Assembly (NCBI GenBank): GCA_018371275.1
Contig: JAHALF010000008.1
Coordinates: 23,835-87,834 of the forward strand
DNA: 64,000 nt
Source of the DNA: Clostridiales bacterium
Lineage (GTDB): Bacteria > Bacillota > Clostridia > Lachnospirales > CAG-274
Reading direction: 5' to 3'
Made by a program: the position numbers and the translations under genes. The notes under the pieces were generated by a model. The model did not search any database, was not told the origin of the DNA, and saw nothing but the letters and a program-made list of their open reading frames with translations. Positions 17,708 through 27,757 of the stretch are shown here, one piece after another (positions within the stretch are counted from its first letter, which is position 1; each line of letters starts with the position of its first letter).

Positions 17708-18673
17708 TTACATAGAAAATAATATACTTGCAATATATGATATTATAATTAATAACCCTAAAAACATAGAAGTTTTTTCACTTTTTTTAGTATACAATGT
17801 TGATATAACTATAATTGTAGATATAATTCCCCAAATTATAAGGTTATTTGATTGTTTATCTGGAGAGAATATATTTCCTTTTGAATAAAATATATCTCCA
17901 ATAGCTAATATTGTAAAATTAAATATATTACTACCTATTACATTACCAAATGATGCATTAAAATTACCAAGTCTTACAAGGTTAAATGATGATGTAAGCT
18001 CTGGTAAAGAGGTTGCTATTCCTAAAAATATAGCACCACCAACAGTTGCACCTAAGCCTAATTGTGAATTAAGTTTATCTGTAACTTTTGTTAATAATAC
18101 ACTAAATAATAAAAGTAATATTGAGCAAATGATAAATCTAAATATTATTTGTTTTACTGTTAAATTTATAGAGTCATCATTATCACTATCACTATTGTTA
18201 TTTTGTGAATCATCATTAGATTTACTTAAATTTATTACATATAATATTATTATAATTATTGATGCGTAGCTAACATTTAAAAAACCTAAATTTAGACTAT
18301 AATTATATCTCATACCTAAAAGGCAAATTAAAAATATAAAAATAGTAAATATACTTGTTAACATATGGCTTTTAGATATATAAGAGTTTTTAAATTTTTT
18401 AGGAAATAATAAAATACAACCACCCAATATAGTAAGATTAAATATATTACTTCCAAAAACATTACCTTGAACAAGATTAGGTTGGTTTAGTGCAAATATA
18501 GCTGTTAGGCTAGTTATAAATTCTGGCAAAGAAGTTACAGCAGCTAATAATACTCCTCCAATAAATGCTCCAGATAAGTTAGTTTTTTTGTCAAGAGCAT
18601 CTACATATTTAGATAAGAATATAGATAAAAATACAACAAGACCGGCTAATATTAAATATTGTATATAAATCAA
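17708..18673 (-). CDS. Ca2+/Na+ antiporter (CaCA family, YrbG-like)
   Basis: Integral membrane exchanger. Two homologous halves are visible, each with the alpha-repeat: GGVLLAAVTSLPEFITSL...GNVFGSNIFNL (about 40-85) and GGAIFLGIATSLPELTSS...GNVIGSNIFNF (about 205-255), joined by a Ser/Asp/Asn-rich loop. These acidic-residue repeats bind the cations in the family. 321 residues. The start is TTG at 18671-18673 behind AGGAGG (18681-18686 on the opposite strand). Divergent from yifB. Confidence 0.9.
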   Translation of the reverse strand: MIYIQYLILAGLVVFLSIFLSKYVDALDKKTNLSGAFIGGVLLAAVTSLPEFITSLTAIFALNQPNLVQGNVFGSNIFNLTILGGCILLFPKKFKNSYISKSHMLTSIFTIFIFLICLLGMRYNYSLNLGFLNVSYASIIIIILYVINLSKSNDDSQNNNSDSDNDDSINLTVKQIIFRFIICSILLLLFSVLLTKVTDKLNSQLGLGATVGGAIFLGIATSLPELTSSFNLVRLGNFNASFGNVIGSNIFNFTILAIGDIFYSKGNIFSPDKQSNNLIIWGIISTIIVISTLYTKKSEKTSMFLGLLIIISYIASILFSM

Positions 18674-18754
18674 TATAAAATCCTCCTTTTAAATATAATT
18701 ATATAAAAAGATTATATACTTTATAATAAAAATAATCAAGTTAAAATAAAATAT

Positions 18755-18783
18755 TTGAAAAAAATTAAAAATACTGCTAATAT
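18755..18783 (+). promoter_or_regulatory. Probable promoter of yifB
   Basis: TTGAAA (18755-18760), 17-base spacer, TAATAT (18778-18783), about 40 bases upstream of the ATG at 18824. Confidence 0.55.
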
Positions 18784-18823
18784 ATATATAATACTATTAA
18801 TATATCAAATTAGGAGGGGTAAT

Positions 18824-20356
18824 ATGTTTTCAAAAGTTCTATCATCTACATTAATAGGTATAGATGGATTTAAAATAATTGTAGAGGTAGATATAAGCCA
18901 GGGGCTTCCATCTTTTGATATAGTTGGATTACCAGATTCTGCTGTTAAAGAGTCTAAAGATAGAGTTAGGACAGCTATAAAAAACTCTAATATAACTATG
19001 CCAGTTAAAAGAATAACGATAAATTTAGCTCCAGCTAATATAAGAAAAGAAGGTCCTGCTTTTGATTTACCAATAGCAGTTGGTATATTAGCCTGTATAG
19101 ACATTATAAAACAAGATTCATTTGAAAATACAATGATAATAGGTGAGTTATCTTTAGATGGGTCTATAAAATCTGTAAATGGTATTTTACCAATGGTTCA
19201 TACAGGAAAAGAATTAGGAATAAAAAAATATATTGTTCCATATGATAATGTAGAAGAAGCAGGACTTGTTTCAGACGTGGATATAGTTGGTATAAAAAAT
19301 TTATCAGAGCTTATAGAGCATTTAAACTGTGTAAAACAAGTAAAACCTATAAATGTTAATATTAACAATTTATTAAAAAATAATACCATTATTAATGAAT
19401 TTGATTTTTTAGATGTAAAAGGGCAAGAAAATGTAAAAAGAGCTTTGGAAATAGCTGCAGCAGGCATGCATAATATAGTTATGGTTGGACCTCCTGGTTC
19501 TGGTAAAACTATGATGGCAAAAAGAATCCCAAGTATATTACCTAATATATCTTTTGAGGAAAGTATAGAAATAACCAAAATATATAGTGTTTCTGGAATT
19601 TTACAAAATAAAAATTCACTTGTTACAAAAAGACCTTTTAGAGCTCCTCATCATACTATATCAAAGTCTGCTATGGTAGGAGGTGGTCGCTTGCCAAAAC
19701 CAGGGGAGGTGAGTTTATCACATAATGGAGTTTTATTTTTAGATGAGTTGCCAGAATTTAGTAGAAGTGTTTTAGAAGAATTAAGACAACCTTTAGAGGA
19801 TGGGCAAGTTACTATATCAAGAGTAAATGGTACAATGACATTTCCAGCAAATTTAATGTTAGTAGCAGCTATGAATCCTTGTCCTTGTGGATTTTATGGT
19901 TATTCAGATAAATGCACTTGCTCTCAAAATGCTATATCTAAGTATTTAGGGAAAATAAGTGGACCTTTGTTAGATAGGATAGATATACAAGTAGAGGCAT
20001 CTGCCATAAATTATGAAGATTTAGATATAAAGTCAAAAACAGAATCTTCAAAGGAAATTAAAGATAGAGTTATTTTAGCTCAAAAAATACAAATAGAAAG
20101 ATATAAAGATGATGGTATATACTTTAACTCACAGTTGACAGCTAGTCTTATAGAAAAATATTGTGTTTTAGGAGAAGCTGAAAGAGAAATATTAAAGGGA
20201 GTGTTTGATAGATTGCAATTAAGTGCAAGAGCTTATCATAAAATACTAAAAATAGCTAGAACAATAGCAGATTTGGAACAAAGTAAGGATATAAGTGTAG
20301 TGCATATAGCAGAAGCCGTTCAGCTCAGAAATTTAGATAGAAAGTTTATATTTTAA
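18824..20356 (+). CDS. YifB family Mg-chelatase-like AAA+ ATPase
   Basis: 510 residues from ATG 18824, chosen because GGAGGGG lies at 18813-18819. Parts in order: N-terminal Lon-protease-like fold (GIDGFKIIVEVDISQGLP, NLAPANIRKEGPAFDLP), Walker A GPPGSGKT at about residues 222-229, FRAPHHTIS, Walker B LFLDELPEF (about 303-311), a Cys cluster CPCGFYGYSDKCTC, and the C-terminal helical domain LSARAYHKILKIARTIADL. Often called ComM in proteobacteria, where it aids branch migration during transformation. The next gene is dprA, also a transformation gene. Confidence 0.93.
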   Translation: MFSKVLSSTLIGIDGFKIIVEVDISQGLPSFDIVGLPDSAVKESKDRVRTAIKNSNITMPVKRITINLAPANIRKEGPAFDLPIAVGILACIDIIKQDSFENTMIIGELSLDGSIKSVNGILPMVHTGKELGIKKYIVPYDNVEEAGLVSDVDIVGIKNLSELIEHLNCVKQVKPINVNINNLLKNNTIINEFDFLDVKGQENVKRALEIAAAGMHNIVMVGPPGSGKTMMAKRIPSILPNISFEESIEITKIYSVSGILQNKNSLVTKRPFRAPHHTISKSAMVGGGRLPKPGEVSLSHNGVLFLDELPEFSRSVLEELRQPLEDGQVTISRVNGTMTFPANLMLVAAMNPCPCGFYGYSDKCTCSQNAISKYLGKISGPLLDRIDIQVEASAINYEDLDIKSKTESSKEIKDRVILAQKIQIERYKDDGIYFNSQLTASLIEKYCVLGEAEREILKGVFDRLQLSARAYHKILKIARTIADLEQSKDISVVHIAEAVQLRNLDRKFIF

Positions 20357-20367
20357 TGAGGTTTATT

Positions 20368-21504
20368 ATGTTAGAAGATGATTTTATAATGTGGCTATCT
20401 AGAATAGATGGGATTAGTATAAAAAAGAAATGGGATATTTTAAATTATTTTAAGACAGCAAAAGAATTTTTTTATGCAAGTGTATCAGAAATTAATTTAT
20501 ATTGTAATAAAAACAGAATAGATACAGGAAATATTTTAAATGTTAAAAATGAAGGAGTAATAGAAGAATATATTAAAGAAACAGAAAAATTTAATTTTAA
20601 ATTTATAACTCAAAATAATAAAAGCTATCCAGAGCTTTTAAGGACTATACCAGATGCACCACTTGCATTTTATATGTTAGGTAATATGCCTAGTGATTTA
20701 AAAAATAAAGTTGGTGTTATAGGAGCTAGAAAATGTACTCAATATGGTGCTATGAATGCATATAAATTTGGTAAAGAACTAGGAGAGAGTAATGTAGTAG
20801 TAGTTAGTGGTATGGCTATGGGTATAGATTCTATGGCGCATAAAGGGGCTATAGATAGTAAGGGAGAAACAATAGCTGTTTTGGGGTGTGGACTAGACAT
20901 AGTATATCCACCTTCAAATGTAGGACTTAGAGAAGATATAATAAATAATGGTTGCATTATAAGTGAATTTCCTGCCAAAACGCCACCTTATCCTGCTAAT
21001 TTCCATATGAGAAATAGAATAATAAGTGGTATAAGTGATGCTATACTAGTTGTAGAATCTGGTAAAAAAAGTGGTACCTTAATAACAGTTGGACAAGCAC
21101 TAGAACAAGGAAGAGATATTTTTGCTATACCTGGTAATATAAATAGTATAATGAGCGAGGGGACTAATAACCTTATAAAAGAATGTGCTTTTCCAACAAC
21201 AAATGTGGATGATATATTGTCAAACTTGGGAGTATTACATAAATATAATGAAAATATTAAATTTGATAATAAAAATATAGGAAATAGAAATGAAAATATA
21301 GAAAAATCTGAAAATATAAAAAATTTACTTGCACCAGAGGAAAAAATAGTATATGCTTGTATAAAGGAAAGTCCTGTTACTATAGATGAAATAATTTTAA
21401 AGACCAATATAAATATCCAAACAATACAGTATGCTTTAACTATGTTAGAGATTAAAGGGTATATAAAAAAACTTGCAGGACAAAAGTATATAAAGTCTTT
21501 ATAA
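20368..21504 (+). CDS. dprA: DNA-processing protein DprA
   Basis: Loads RecA on incoming single-stranded DNA in transforming bacteria. I prefer ATG 20368 (TGAGG at 20357-20361) over the in-frame ATG 20356, which overlaps the yifB stop. N-terminal helix-hairpin region, then the Rossmann-like core with GVIGARKCTQYGA, SGMAMGIDSMAHKGA, VLGCGLDIVYPPSN and NFHMRNRIISGIS (residues about 115-225), and a C-terminal winged-helix domain. About 378 residues. Sits between yifB and topA, as in many Clostridia. Confidence 0.94.
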   Translation: MLEDDFIMWLSRIDGISIKKKWDILNYFKTAKEFFYASVSEINLYCNKNRIDTGNILNVKNEGVIEEYIKETEKFNFKFITQNNKSYPELLRTIPDAPLAFYMLGNMPSDLKNKVGVIGARKCTQYGAMNAYKFGKELGESNVVVVSGMAMGIDSMAHKGAIDSKGETIAVLGCGLDIVYPPSNVGLREDIINNGCIISEFPAKTPPYPANFHMRNRIISGISDAILVVESGKKSGTLITVGQALEQGRDIFAIPGNINSIMSEGTNNLIKECAFPTTNVDDILSNLGVLHKYNENIKFDNKNIGNRNENIEKSENIKNLLAPEEKIVYACIKESPVTIDEIILKTNINIQTIQYALTMLEIKGYIKKLAGQKYIKSL

Positions 21505-21530
21505 CTAATTTTAGGAGGATTTATTTTAAT

Positions 21531-23627
21531 ATGGCGGTTAAAAAGAATTTAGTTATAGTAGAATCACCTGCCAAAGCGAAAACTTTAAAAAAATTTTTAG
21601 GCAGCAATTATAAAATAGAAGCAACAATGGGTCATGTTAGAGATTTACCAAAAAGCGAAATGGGTATAAATATTGAAAATGACTTTGAACCTAAATATAT
21701 TACTATAAGAGGAAAAGGTGAAATTTTAGCAAAGCTTAGAAAAGAAGTCAAATCTGCCAATAAGATATATTTAGCAACCGACCCGGATAGAGAGGGTGAG
21801 GCTATAAGTTGGCATTTATTATATGCTTTAAAATTAAACGAAAATAATGATAAAAATATATATAGGATAACTTTTAATGAAATAACAAAAAATGCTGTTC
21901 AAAAGTCTATAAAAGAGGCTAGAGAAATAGATATGAATTTAGTTGATGCACAACAGGCTAGACGTGCTCTAGATAGAATAGTTGGTTATAAAATAAGTCC
22001 TTTATTATGGAAAAAAATAAAAAAGGGGCTTAGTGCTGGTAGAGTTCAGTCTGTTGCCCTTAGGTTAATTTGTGATAGAGATGATGAAATAGAAAATTTT
22101 ATACAAGATGAATATTGGACAATAGATGTAGACTTAAATGTGGAAAAAAACAAAGTATTAAAAACAAAATTTTATGGTAAAGATAATAAAAAAGTTGAAA
22201 TATCATCAAAAGAACAAGTTAATCAAATTTTAGATAATATAAAAGGTAGTAAATTTATTGTAAATAATGTAAGAAATGGTAAAAGGCAAAAAAACCCTTT
22301 GCCTCCTTTTACAACAAGTACATTACAACAAGAGGCATCTAAAATATTTGGTTATGCCTCATCTAAAACAATGCTTATTGCTCAACAACTTTATGAAGGT
22401 GTAGGTATTAAAAATGAGGGTACAGTTGGGTTAGTTTCATATATACGTACAGACTCTGTTAGAATATCTGATGAGGCTTTTTTTCAAGCCAAAGAGTTTG
22501 TTATATCTAATTATGGAGAAGAATTTTTTGAAAAAGAAAGAAGAGAATATAAGTCTAAAGGAAAAACACAAGATGCTCATGAGGCTATAAGGCCGACTTA
22601 TACAGATAGGACACCGGATAGCATAAAAGAGTCTTTAACACCAGAACAGTATAAAATATATAAACTTATATGGGAAAGATTTTTGGCTAGCCAAATGTCA
22701 CCAGCTATTTATACAACAAAAACTATAAAAATAAAGGCTAATGATTATGATTTTAGGGCTACTGGCTCTGTATTAGAGTTTGAAGGCTATTTAAAGGTAT
22801 ATAAGAAAAATGAAGAAAAAGCTAAAGAAAATGAGGAGGACATTTTAATACCAGATATTAATGAAAAACAGGAATTAGAGATAAAAGAAATTAAACCATT
22901 ACAACATTTTACTCAACCACCATCCAGATATACAGAGGCAACACTTATAAAAACTTTAGAAGAAATAGGGGTAGGTAGACCTAGTACTTATGCACCTACA
23001 ATTTCTACAATAACAGCAAGAAATTATGTAACTAAAGAACAGAAAGTTTTTTATAAAACAGAGCTTGGCGAAGTAGTAAATGATATTATTAAAAATAATT
23101 TTGGAGATGTTGTTAATGTAGACTTTACTGCTAAAATGGAAAATAAGTTAGATGAGATAGAAGAAGGTCAAATAGAATGGAAAGATGTTTTAAGGGAATT
23201 TTATCCTCCATTTGAAAAAATGATAGAAGAGGCCTATGAAAAAATAGAACACATAGATATAGAAGATGAAAAAACAGATATATTGTGTGAAAAATGTGGT
23301 GCTAATATGGTTATAAAATATGGAAAGTTTGGAAAATTTTTGGCTTGTCCTAATTTTCCAGAATGTAGCAATACTAAACCATTTTTTGAAGAAGCTGGTG
23401 TAAATTGCGTAGAATGTGGTGGAAAAGTATTAATTAAAAAGACTAAAAAGGGAAGAAAATTTTATGGTTGTGAAAATAATCCAGAATGTGAATTTATGTC
23501 TTGGAATAAACCAACAGGAGAAAAGTGTCCAAAATGTAATAGCTTCTTAATAGAAAAAGGAACAAAGAAAAAAATAATTTGTTGTAGTAATGATGAATGT
23601 GGATATTATTTACAAGAAGAAAAATAA
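21531..23627 (+). CDS. topA: DNA topoisomerase I
   Basis: Type IA topoisomerase that relaxes negative supercoils. Toprim domain with ATDPDREGEAISWH (about 82-95), the active-site tyrosine in SYIRTDSVRIS (about residue 304), YTEATLIKTLEE and RPSTYAPTI. The C-terminus has three zinc-ribbon units of the topoisomerase type, starting LCEKCGANM, CVECGGKVL and CPKCNSFL, each with a second Cys pair. 698 residues. Ribosome site AGGAGG. Confidence 0.97.
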   Translation: MAVKKNLVIVESPAKAKTLKKFLGSNYKIEATMGHVRDLPKSEMGINIENDFEPKYITIRGKGEILAKLRKEVKSANKIYLATDPDREGEAISWHLLYALKLNENNDKNIYRITFNEITKNAVQKSIKEAREIDMNLVDAQQARRALDRIVGYKISPLLWKKIKKGLSAGRVQSVALRLICDRDDEIENFIQDEYWTIDVDLNVEKNKVLKTKFYGKDNKKVEISSKEQVNQILDNIKGSKFIVNNVRNGKRQKNPLPPFTTSTLQQEASKIFGYASSKTMLIAQQLYEGVGIKNEGTVGLVSYIRTDSVRISDEAFFQAKEFVISNYGEEFFEKERREYKSKGKTQDAHEAIRPTYTDRTPDSIKESLTPEQYKIYKLIWERFLASQMSPAIYTTKTIKIKANDYDFRATGSVLEFEGYLKVYKKNEEKAKENEEDILIPDINEKQELEIKEIKPLQHFTQPPSRYTEATLIKTLEEIGVGRPSTYAPTISTITARNYVTKEQKVFYKTELGEVVNDIIKNNFGDVVNVDFTAKMENKLDEIEEGQIEWKDVLREFYPPFEKMIEEAYEKIEHIDIEDEKTDILCEKCGANMVIKYGKFGKFLACPNFPECSNTKPFFEEAGVNCVECGGKVLIKKTKKGRKFYGCENNPECEFMSWNKPTGEKCPKCNSFLIEKGTKKKIICCSNDECGYYLQEEK

Positions 23628-23654
23628 TAATTAGGAGAGGGCATTAAACTAAAT

Positions 23655-24425
23655 ATGTATTTAAAAGAACTAATAAAATCTTTATGTAGTACAATGAGGA
23701 GTATCTCTAAGAATGAAGATGTTTTAATGATTTTTTCAAGTAAAATTTGTGAATATTTAGATAGTGATATAATTATATTAGATATAGATGGCAATGTTAT
23801 ATGTGAAATTAATAATAATTTGCCATCATTTACAGTTAAAAATGATATTTCTAATGATAAGTCTATAGAAACGCAAATAATAAAACAATTAGAAAATATT
23901 GAAGATATAAAAATAAATATAACATTAGATAATTTATATACTACAAAATTTGATAGAGATGGTTTAAAAAACATATATGGTTTATTTTTACCAATATATA
24001 TGTATAAAGAAAAATTAGGAAATATTATTATATATAGAAAAGACAATTGCTTTAATAATGATATAGATGTATTATGCGAATATATATTATTTTCATTTGG
24101 AATGTTAGTTTGGAACTATAAAAGTATAGAAATTAATGAGAAACAATTAAAACATCAAAATATAAAAACTTGTATATCAACTTTGTCATATTCTGAGCTA
24201 GAAGCTGTATTAAATATTTTTGAAGAGTTAGAAAAAGGTGAAGGTTTAGTTGTAGCTAGTAAAATTGCCGATAAGGCTGGTATAACAAGGTCTGTCATAG
24301 TTAATGCCCTTAGAAAATTTGAAAGTGCAAGAATTATAGAAACACGTTCTTTAGGTATGAAAGGAACTTATATAAAGGTGTTAAATGAATATTTATTAAA
24401 AGAACTTGATAAATTTAAAATATAA
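23655..24425 (+). CDS. codY: GTP- and branched-chain-amino-acid-sensing regulator CodY
   Basis: Global nutritional repressor of low-GC Gram-positives. The C-terminal winged helix is unmistakable: STLSYSELEAVLNIFEEL, ASKIADKAGITRSVIVNALR (about 203-222) and RSLGMKGTYIKVLN. The N-terminal GAF-like sensor domain (residues 1-150) is more diverged. 256 residues. The ribosome site AGGAGAGG is 14 bases from the ATG, a rather long gap. Downstream of topA, a common clostridial order. Confidence 0.95.
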   Translation: MYLKELIKSLCSTMRSISKNEDVLMIFSSKICEYLDSDIIILDIDGNVICEINNNLPSFTVKNDISNDKSIETQIIKQLENIEDIKINITLDNLYTTKFDRDGLKNIYGLFLPIYMYKEKLGNIIIYRKDNCFNNDIDVLCEYILFSFGMLVWNYKSIEINEKQLKHQNIKTCISTLSYSELEAVLNIFEELEKGEGLVVASKIADKAGITRSVIVNALRKFESARIIETRSLGMKGTYIKVLNEYLLKELDKFKI

Positions 24426-24464
24426 TTATAACATTTTTATTAGTATAAATTTAGGAGTTTAATT

Positions 24465-25163
24465 ATGAGTAAAAATTTACATACAAATCATAGAAAGAGA
24501 GTTAGGGCAAGATTTATAAAAGATGGTAATTTAGATAGCTTTGAAGAACATCAAGTGTTAGAACTTTTATTATTTTACTCTATACCAAGAAAAGATACTA
24601 ATGAACTTGCTCATAAATTATTAAATGAATACGGTAGTTTACACACATTGATGAGTGCAAGACCTGAAGATATAATGAAAAGATGTAAGGTATCAGAGCC
24701 AACAGCTGTTTTAATATCTATGGTACCTCATCTTGTTAAAAAATTTTTAAGTAGTGGTTTAGATAATGACAGACCACTAATAAACTCTTTTACTATTGCA
24801 CATAGCTATTTTGAGGCTGTATTAATAGGCAAGACTTTTGAAAGTTTTTATATGATATGTTTAGATCTTAATAAAAGACTTAAGAAGATAGTACAAATAA
24901 GCGATGGTGTAACAAGTAATACACATATTTATATGGAAAAAGTTGTGGGAGATGCTCTTTTACATAATTCATCATTTGTTATAATAGGACATAATCATCC
25001 TAATGGTAATATTAGACCATCTAATGCAGATGTAGATGTAACTATTAAAATTAGTGCAGCATTAGACCATGTTGGTATAAAGGTTTTAGACCATATTATA
25101 ATATGTGGAAAAGATAGTTTTAGTTTTGCAAAAAAAGGATTATGTAATTTATGCTATCAATAA
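24465..25163 (+). CDS. radC: RadC family JAB-domain protein
   Basis: 232 residues. An N-terminal helix-hairpin-helix region (LLFYSIPRKDTNELAHKLL) precedes the C-terminal JAB/MPN metalloprotease-like domain with HNHPNGNIRPSNADVD (about 176-191), the zinc-binding histidines and aspartate of the family. Historically linked to DNA repair, but the activity is unproven. Own ribosome site (GGAG) and 39 bases after codY. Confidence 0.9.
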   Translation: MSKNLHTNHRKRVRARFIKDGNLDSFEEHQVLELLLFYSIPRKDTNELAHKLLNEYGSLHTLMSARPEDIMKRCKVSEPTAVLISMVPHLVKKFLSSGLDNDRPLINSFTIAHSYFEAVLIGKTFESFYMICLDLNKRLKKIVQISDGVTSNTHIYMEKVVGDALLHNSSFVIIGHNHPNGNIRPSNADVDVTIKISAALDHVGIKVLDHIIICGKDSFSFAKKGLCNLCYQ

Positions 25164-25252
25164 ACAAAATTTATTTTATCTCGTATATATTATTATAAAA
25201 AGATATGGCATATAAAAATTTTTATTATAAAATATATAGGAGGATAAGTTTT

Positions 25253-25459
25253 ATGAAAAGATTATATAGAAGTAATGAAAAAGTAATAAGTGGTGTTTGT
25301 GGTGGTCTAGGTGTATATTTTGGTATAGACCCAGTTATAGTTAGATTATTATTTATAGTATTTTTAATAACAACATTAGGTTTTTATCCTATTATAGCAT
25401 ATTTTATAATGGCATCTATAATACCTATTGAAAATAATATTATAGATAGTAATAACTAA
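25253..25459 (+). CDS. PspC-domain membrane protein (first copy)
   Basis: 68 residues from ATG 25253 (AGGAGG at 25238-25243). The PspC signature KRLYRSNEKVISGVCGGLG...GIDPVIVRLLF is complete, followed by one hydrophobic segment and MASIIP. Family members sit in the membrane and take part in envelope stress responses. A second PspC gene follows 12 bases later. Confidence 0.88.
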   Translation: MKRLYRSNEKVISGVCGGLGVYFGIDPVIVRLLFIVFLITTLGFYPIIAYFIMASIIPIENNIIDSNN

Positions 25460-25471
25460 GGGGTGAATTTT

Positions 25472-25666
25472 ATGAAAAAACTTACAAGAAGTATTTATGA
25501 TATGAAAATTGCTGGTATATGTGGAGGTCTTGGTAAATATTACAATATAGATTCTAATTTAGTCAGAGTATTATTTTTGATTTTATTTGGATATTTTGGA
25601 ATTTCATTTTTTATATATATAGTATTAATATTTATAATACCTAAAGAGGAAAATCCTAATTTATAA
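25472..25666 (+). CDS. PspC-domain membrane protein (second copy)
   Basis: 64 residues from ATG 25472 (AAGGGGTG upstream); an in-frame GTG at 25463 overlaps that ribosome site. Same layout as the preceding gene: KKLTRSIYDMKIAGICGGLGK, NIDSNLVRVLF, then one hydrophobic stretch ending IIP. The two proteins are clearly related but diverged, pointing to an old tandem duplication. Confidence 0.88.
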   Translation: MKKLTRSIYDMKIAGICGGLGKYYNIDSNLVRVLFLILFGYFGISFFIYIVLIFIIPKEENPNL

Positions 25667-25688
25667 ATCTTTGAAAGGACTTAATAAA

Positions 25689-26201
25689 ATGATAATTAGA
25701 AGAGAGGTATCAGAAGATTATAATACTATTTACTCATTAGTAGAAACAGCATTTGGTTTGTCAGAGCATAGCGATGGAAACGAACAAAATTTGGTAAATA
25801 GTCTAAGAAAAAGTGATTCATTTATTCCTGAATTATCTTTAGTTGCTGAAATAGATGGAGCTTTAGTAGGTCATATTATGTTTACAAAAGCTTATATTAA
25901 TGAATATACAGTTCTTTCTTTAGCTCCACTTTCTGTATTGCCAAAGTATCAAAAAAATGGTATAGGGACAGCTTTAATAAATGAAGGACACATAAAAGCT
26001 AAATATTTGGGCTATGATTATTCGATTGTTTTAGGAAGTGAAAAATATTATAGTAAACTGGGGTATGTTCCAGCAAAAGTATTTGGTATAAAATCACCTT
26101 TTGGTTTGCCAAGTGAAAAATTTATGGCTTATAAATTGCAAGAAGATGCACCAATAATTAATGGTGTTGTTAAGTACGCAAAAGAATTTGGAATAAATTA
26201 A
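25689..26201 (+). CDS. GNAT family N-acetyltransferase (YhbS-like)
   Basis: 170 residues from ATG 25689, with GAAAGGA just upstream. GNAT fold: N-terminal MIIRREVSEDYNTIYSLVETAFG, the acetyl-CoA loop LSVLPKYQKNGIGTALINEG (about 90-109) and the strand-rich end YSKLGYVPAK. Substrate unknown. Confidence 0.88.
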   Translation: MIIRREVSEDYNTIYSLVETAFGLSEHSDGNEQNLVNSLRKSDSFIPELSLVAEIDGALVGHIMFTKAYINEYTVLSLAPLSVLPKYQKNGIGTALINEGHIKAKYLGYDYSIVLGSEKYYSKLGYVPAKVFGIKSPFGLPSEKFMAYKLQEDAPIINGVVKYAKEFGIN

Positions 26202-26227
26202 AAGGGTAATAATAATTATTTTAAAAA

Positions 26228-26262
26228 GCAGCGAATATATAAATATATATTCGTTATTTTTA
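26228..26262 (+). terminator. Terminator after the acetyltransferase gene
   Basis: GCGAATATATA / TATATATTCGT arms (about 26230-26254) with a T-rich tail. Confidence 0.75.
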
Positions 26263-26348
26263 TGATTAAACTTTTTATATTAAATATAGAATAAAATTAA
26301 GGATGTATTAATAAGATTTATATATAAATATATATAAAGGGGAATATT

Positions 26349-27176
26349 ATGAATAAAATGAAAAAATTAATTAAAATATTAAAAATTGATAATGTAAAAT
26401 ACTTTGCTATATTAGCTATTCTTTGCTTTTCTTTAGTATCAATTTTTAGACCTATTGTTCAAAACAATATGGATAGTATTGCTGTATCAGCACAGCCACA
26501 ACCTGCTAAAAAAAATTTACCTATTTATTGTGTAGATACAGATGAAAAGAAAGTAGCTATAAGTTTTGACGCTGCTTGGGGAGCAGATGATACAGAGGAA
26601 CTTTTAACAATATTAAAAAATAATGATGTTAAAGCTACTTTTTTTTTATGTGGTTATTGGATAGATAAATATCCAGAGGAAGTTAAAAGAATATATGAAG
26701 AGGGACACGAAATAGGAAACCATAGTAATACACACCCTCATGGAAGTCAAATAAGTTTAGAACAAAATAAAAATGAGATAATGGAAGTACATAAAAAGGT
26801 TAAAGATTTACTAGGATATGATATGAACCTATATAGACCACCTTTTGGAGAATATAATGATACTGTTTTGCAAGCTGCTAAAGAAGTGGGATATCATACA
26901 ATTCAGTGGGATATTGATAGTTTAGACTGGAAAGAATATGGGGTAGAACACGAAGTAAATCAAGTTTTAAATCATAAACATTTGGGAAATGGTTCGATAA
27001 TGTTATTTCATAATGATGCAGAATATACTCCAGATTCATTAGATACTATATTAAAAGGACTTAAAGAAAAAGGATATGATGTAGTTCCAATAGGAGAATT
27101 AATACATAAAGAAAATTATTATATGGATCATGAAGGAAGACAATTTTTAAAAGAAAATATAGATACTAATAATTAA
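26349..27176 (+). CDS. Membrane-anchored polysaccharide deacetylase (CE4, NodB)
   Basis: 275 residues: short basic N-terminus, one hydrophobic helix (about 18-38), then a NodB domain. Motifs in order are SFDAAWGADD (about 72-81, catalytic Asp), HSNTH (about 124-128, zinc histidines), RPPFGEYN and the C-terminal IMLFHND. The AAWG form of motif 1 is shared with PdaB-type sporulation deacetylases, so a role at the spore or cell wall peptidoglycan is likely. A short degraded copy of its 3' end lies 570 bases downstream. Confidence 0.9.
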   Translation: MNKMKKLIKILKIDNVKYFAILAILCFSLVSIFRPIVQNNMDSIAVSAQPQPAKKNLPIYCVDTDEKKVAISFDAAWGADDTEELLTILKNNDVKATFFLCGYWIDKYPEEVKRIYEEGHEIGNHSNTHPHGSQISLEQNKNEIMEVHKKVKDLLGYDMNLYRPPFGEYNDTVLQAAKEVGYHTIQWDIDSLDWKEYGVEHEVNQVLNHKHLGNGSIMLFHNDAEYTPDSLDTILKGLKEKGYDVVPIGELIHKENYYMDHEGRQFLKENIDTNN

Positions 27177-27465
27177 TAATAAAAAATTTTATTAAAACTA
27201 AAACCTTAAGAAATGATATGACAAAGCAAGAAATAAAACTTTGGTAATTATTTTAGAAAATGTATTTAATTTAAAAGTGAATATAAAGTTATCAATACCT
27301 TATAATTATTTTTTCTAAATTTTACTAAGAATAGAACTATAAATTTACTATAGGTCTATTCTTAGTTTATAAATATTTTTAGTCTTTCATAAAAATTTAT
27401 TTCTATTTAATTTAGAATATTATATTCCAATAGGCCGTATCTTTAATTATATTTTTTATTTTACA

Positions 27466-27571
27466 ACTTTATCTATTATATCACATACTTGTTGAAAATT
27501 ATTATCCGCGTCTATATTTTTAAATCTATTCTACTTAGACAATTTTTATATGCATCTATTTTATGGTACAT
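27466..27571 (-). pseudogene. Remnant of a nucleotide-kinase-like C-terminus
   Basis: On the minus strand, two frames joined by one frameshift read YHKIDAYKNCLSRIDLK and then NIDADNNFQQVCDIIDKVVK before a stop. The pattern 'IDADxxFxxVxxxI' resembles the end of dTMP-kinase-like proteins. The identification is tentative, as the piece is short and broken. Confidence 0.35.
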
Positions 27572-27699
27572 CACAAATTATTAATATTTAATATTATAAA
27601 TTATACATTTTTAGTTTTTATACTTCAAAAACTAGTGTTTATAAGAGTAGGTTAAAATATGAATACTTATAAATTTTAATTACTATATTGACAGAAGCA

Positions 27700-27757
27700 G
27701 ATCATAAAGGAAAATAATTTTAAAAAAAATATAGATACTAATAGTTAATAATAAAAA
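27700..27757 (+). pseudogene. Degraded copy of the deacetylase gene 3' end
   Basis: Positions 27700-27757 match 27126-27184 with roughly 90% identity by eye: about five substitutions and one missing T. The copied part covers the last 16 codons of the deacetylase gene plus its stop. In this copy the frame is broken early. No longer copy is visible upstream, so only the tail of a former paralogue (or of a duplication) remains. Confidence 0.7.

Noticed and set aside
18775..18805. TATATATA run upstream of yifB as a microsatellite or origin
   Set aside because: It is short and explained by AT-rich promoter DNA; no DnaA-box cluster is visible.
19198..19578. 126-codon minus-strand frame within yifB
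   Set aside because: Antisense of a conserved AAA+ domain; no ribosome site or matching family.
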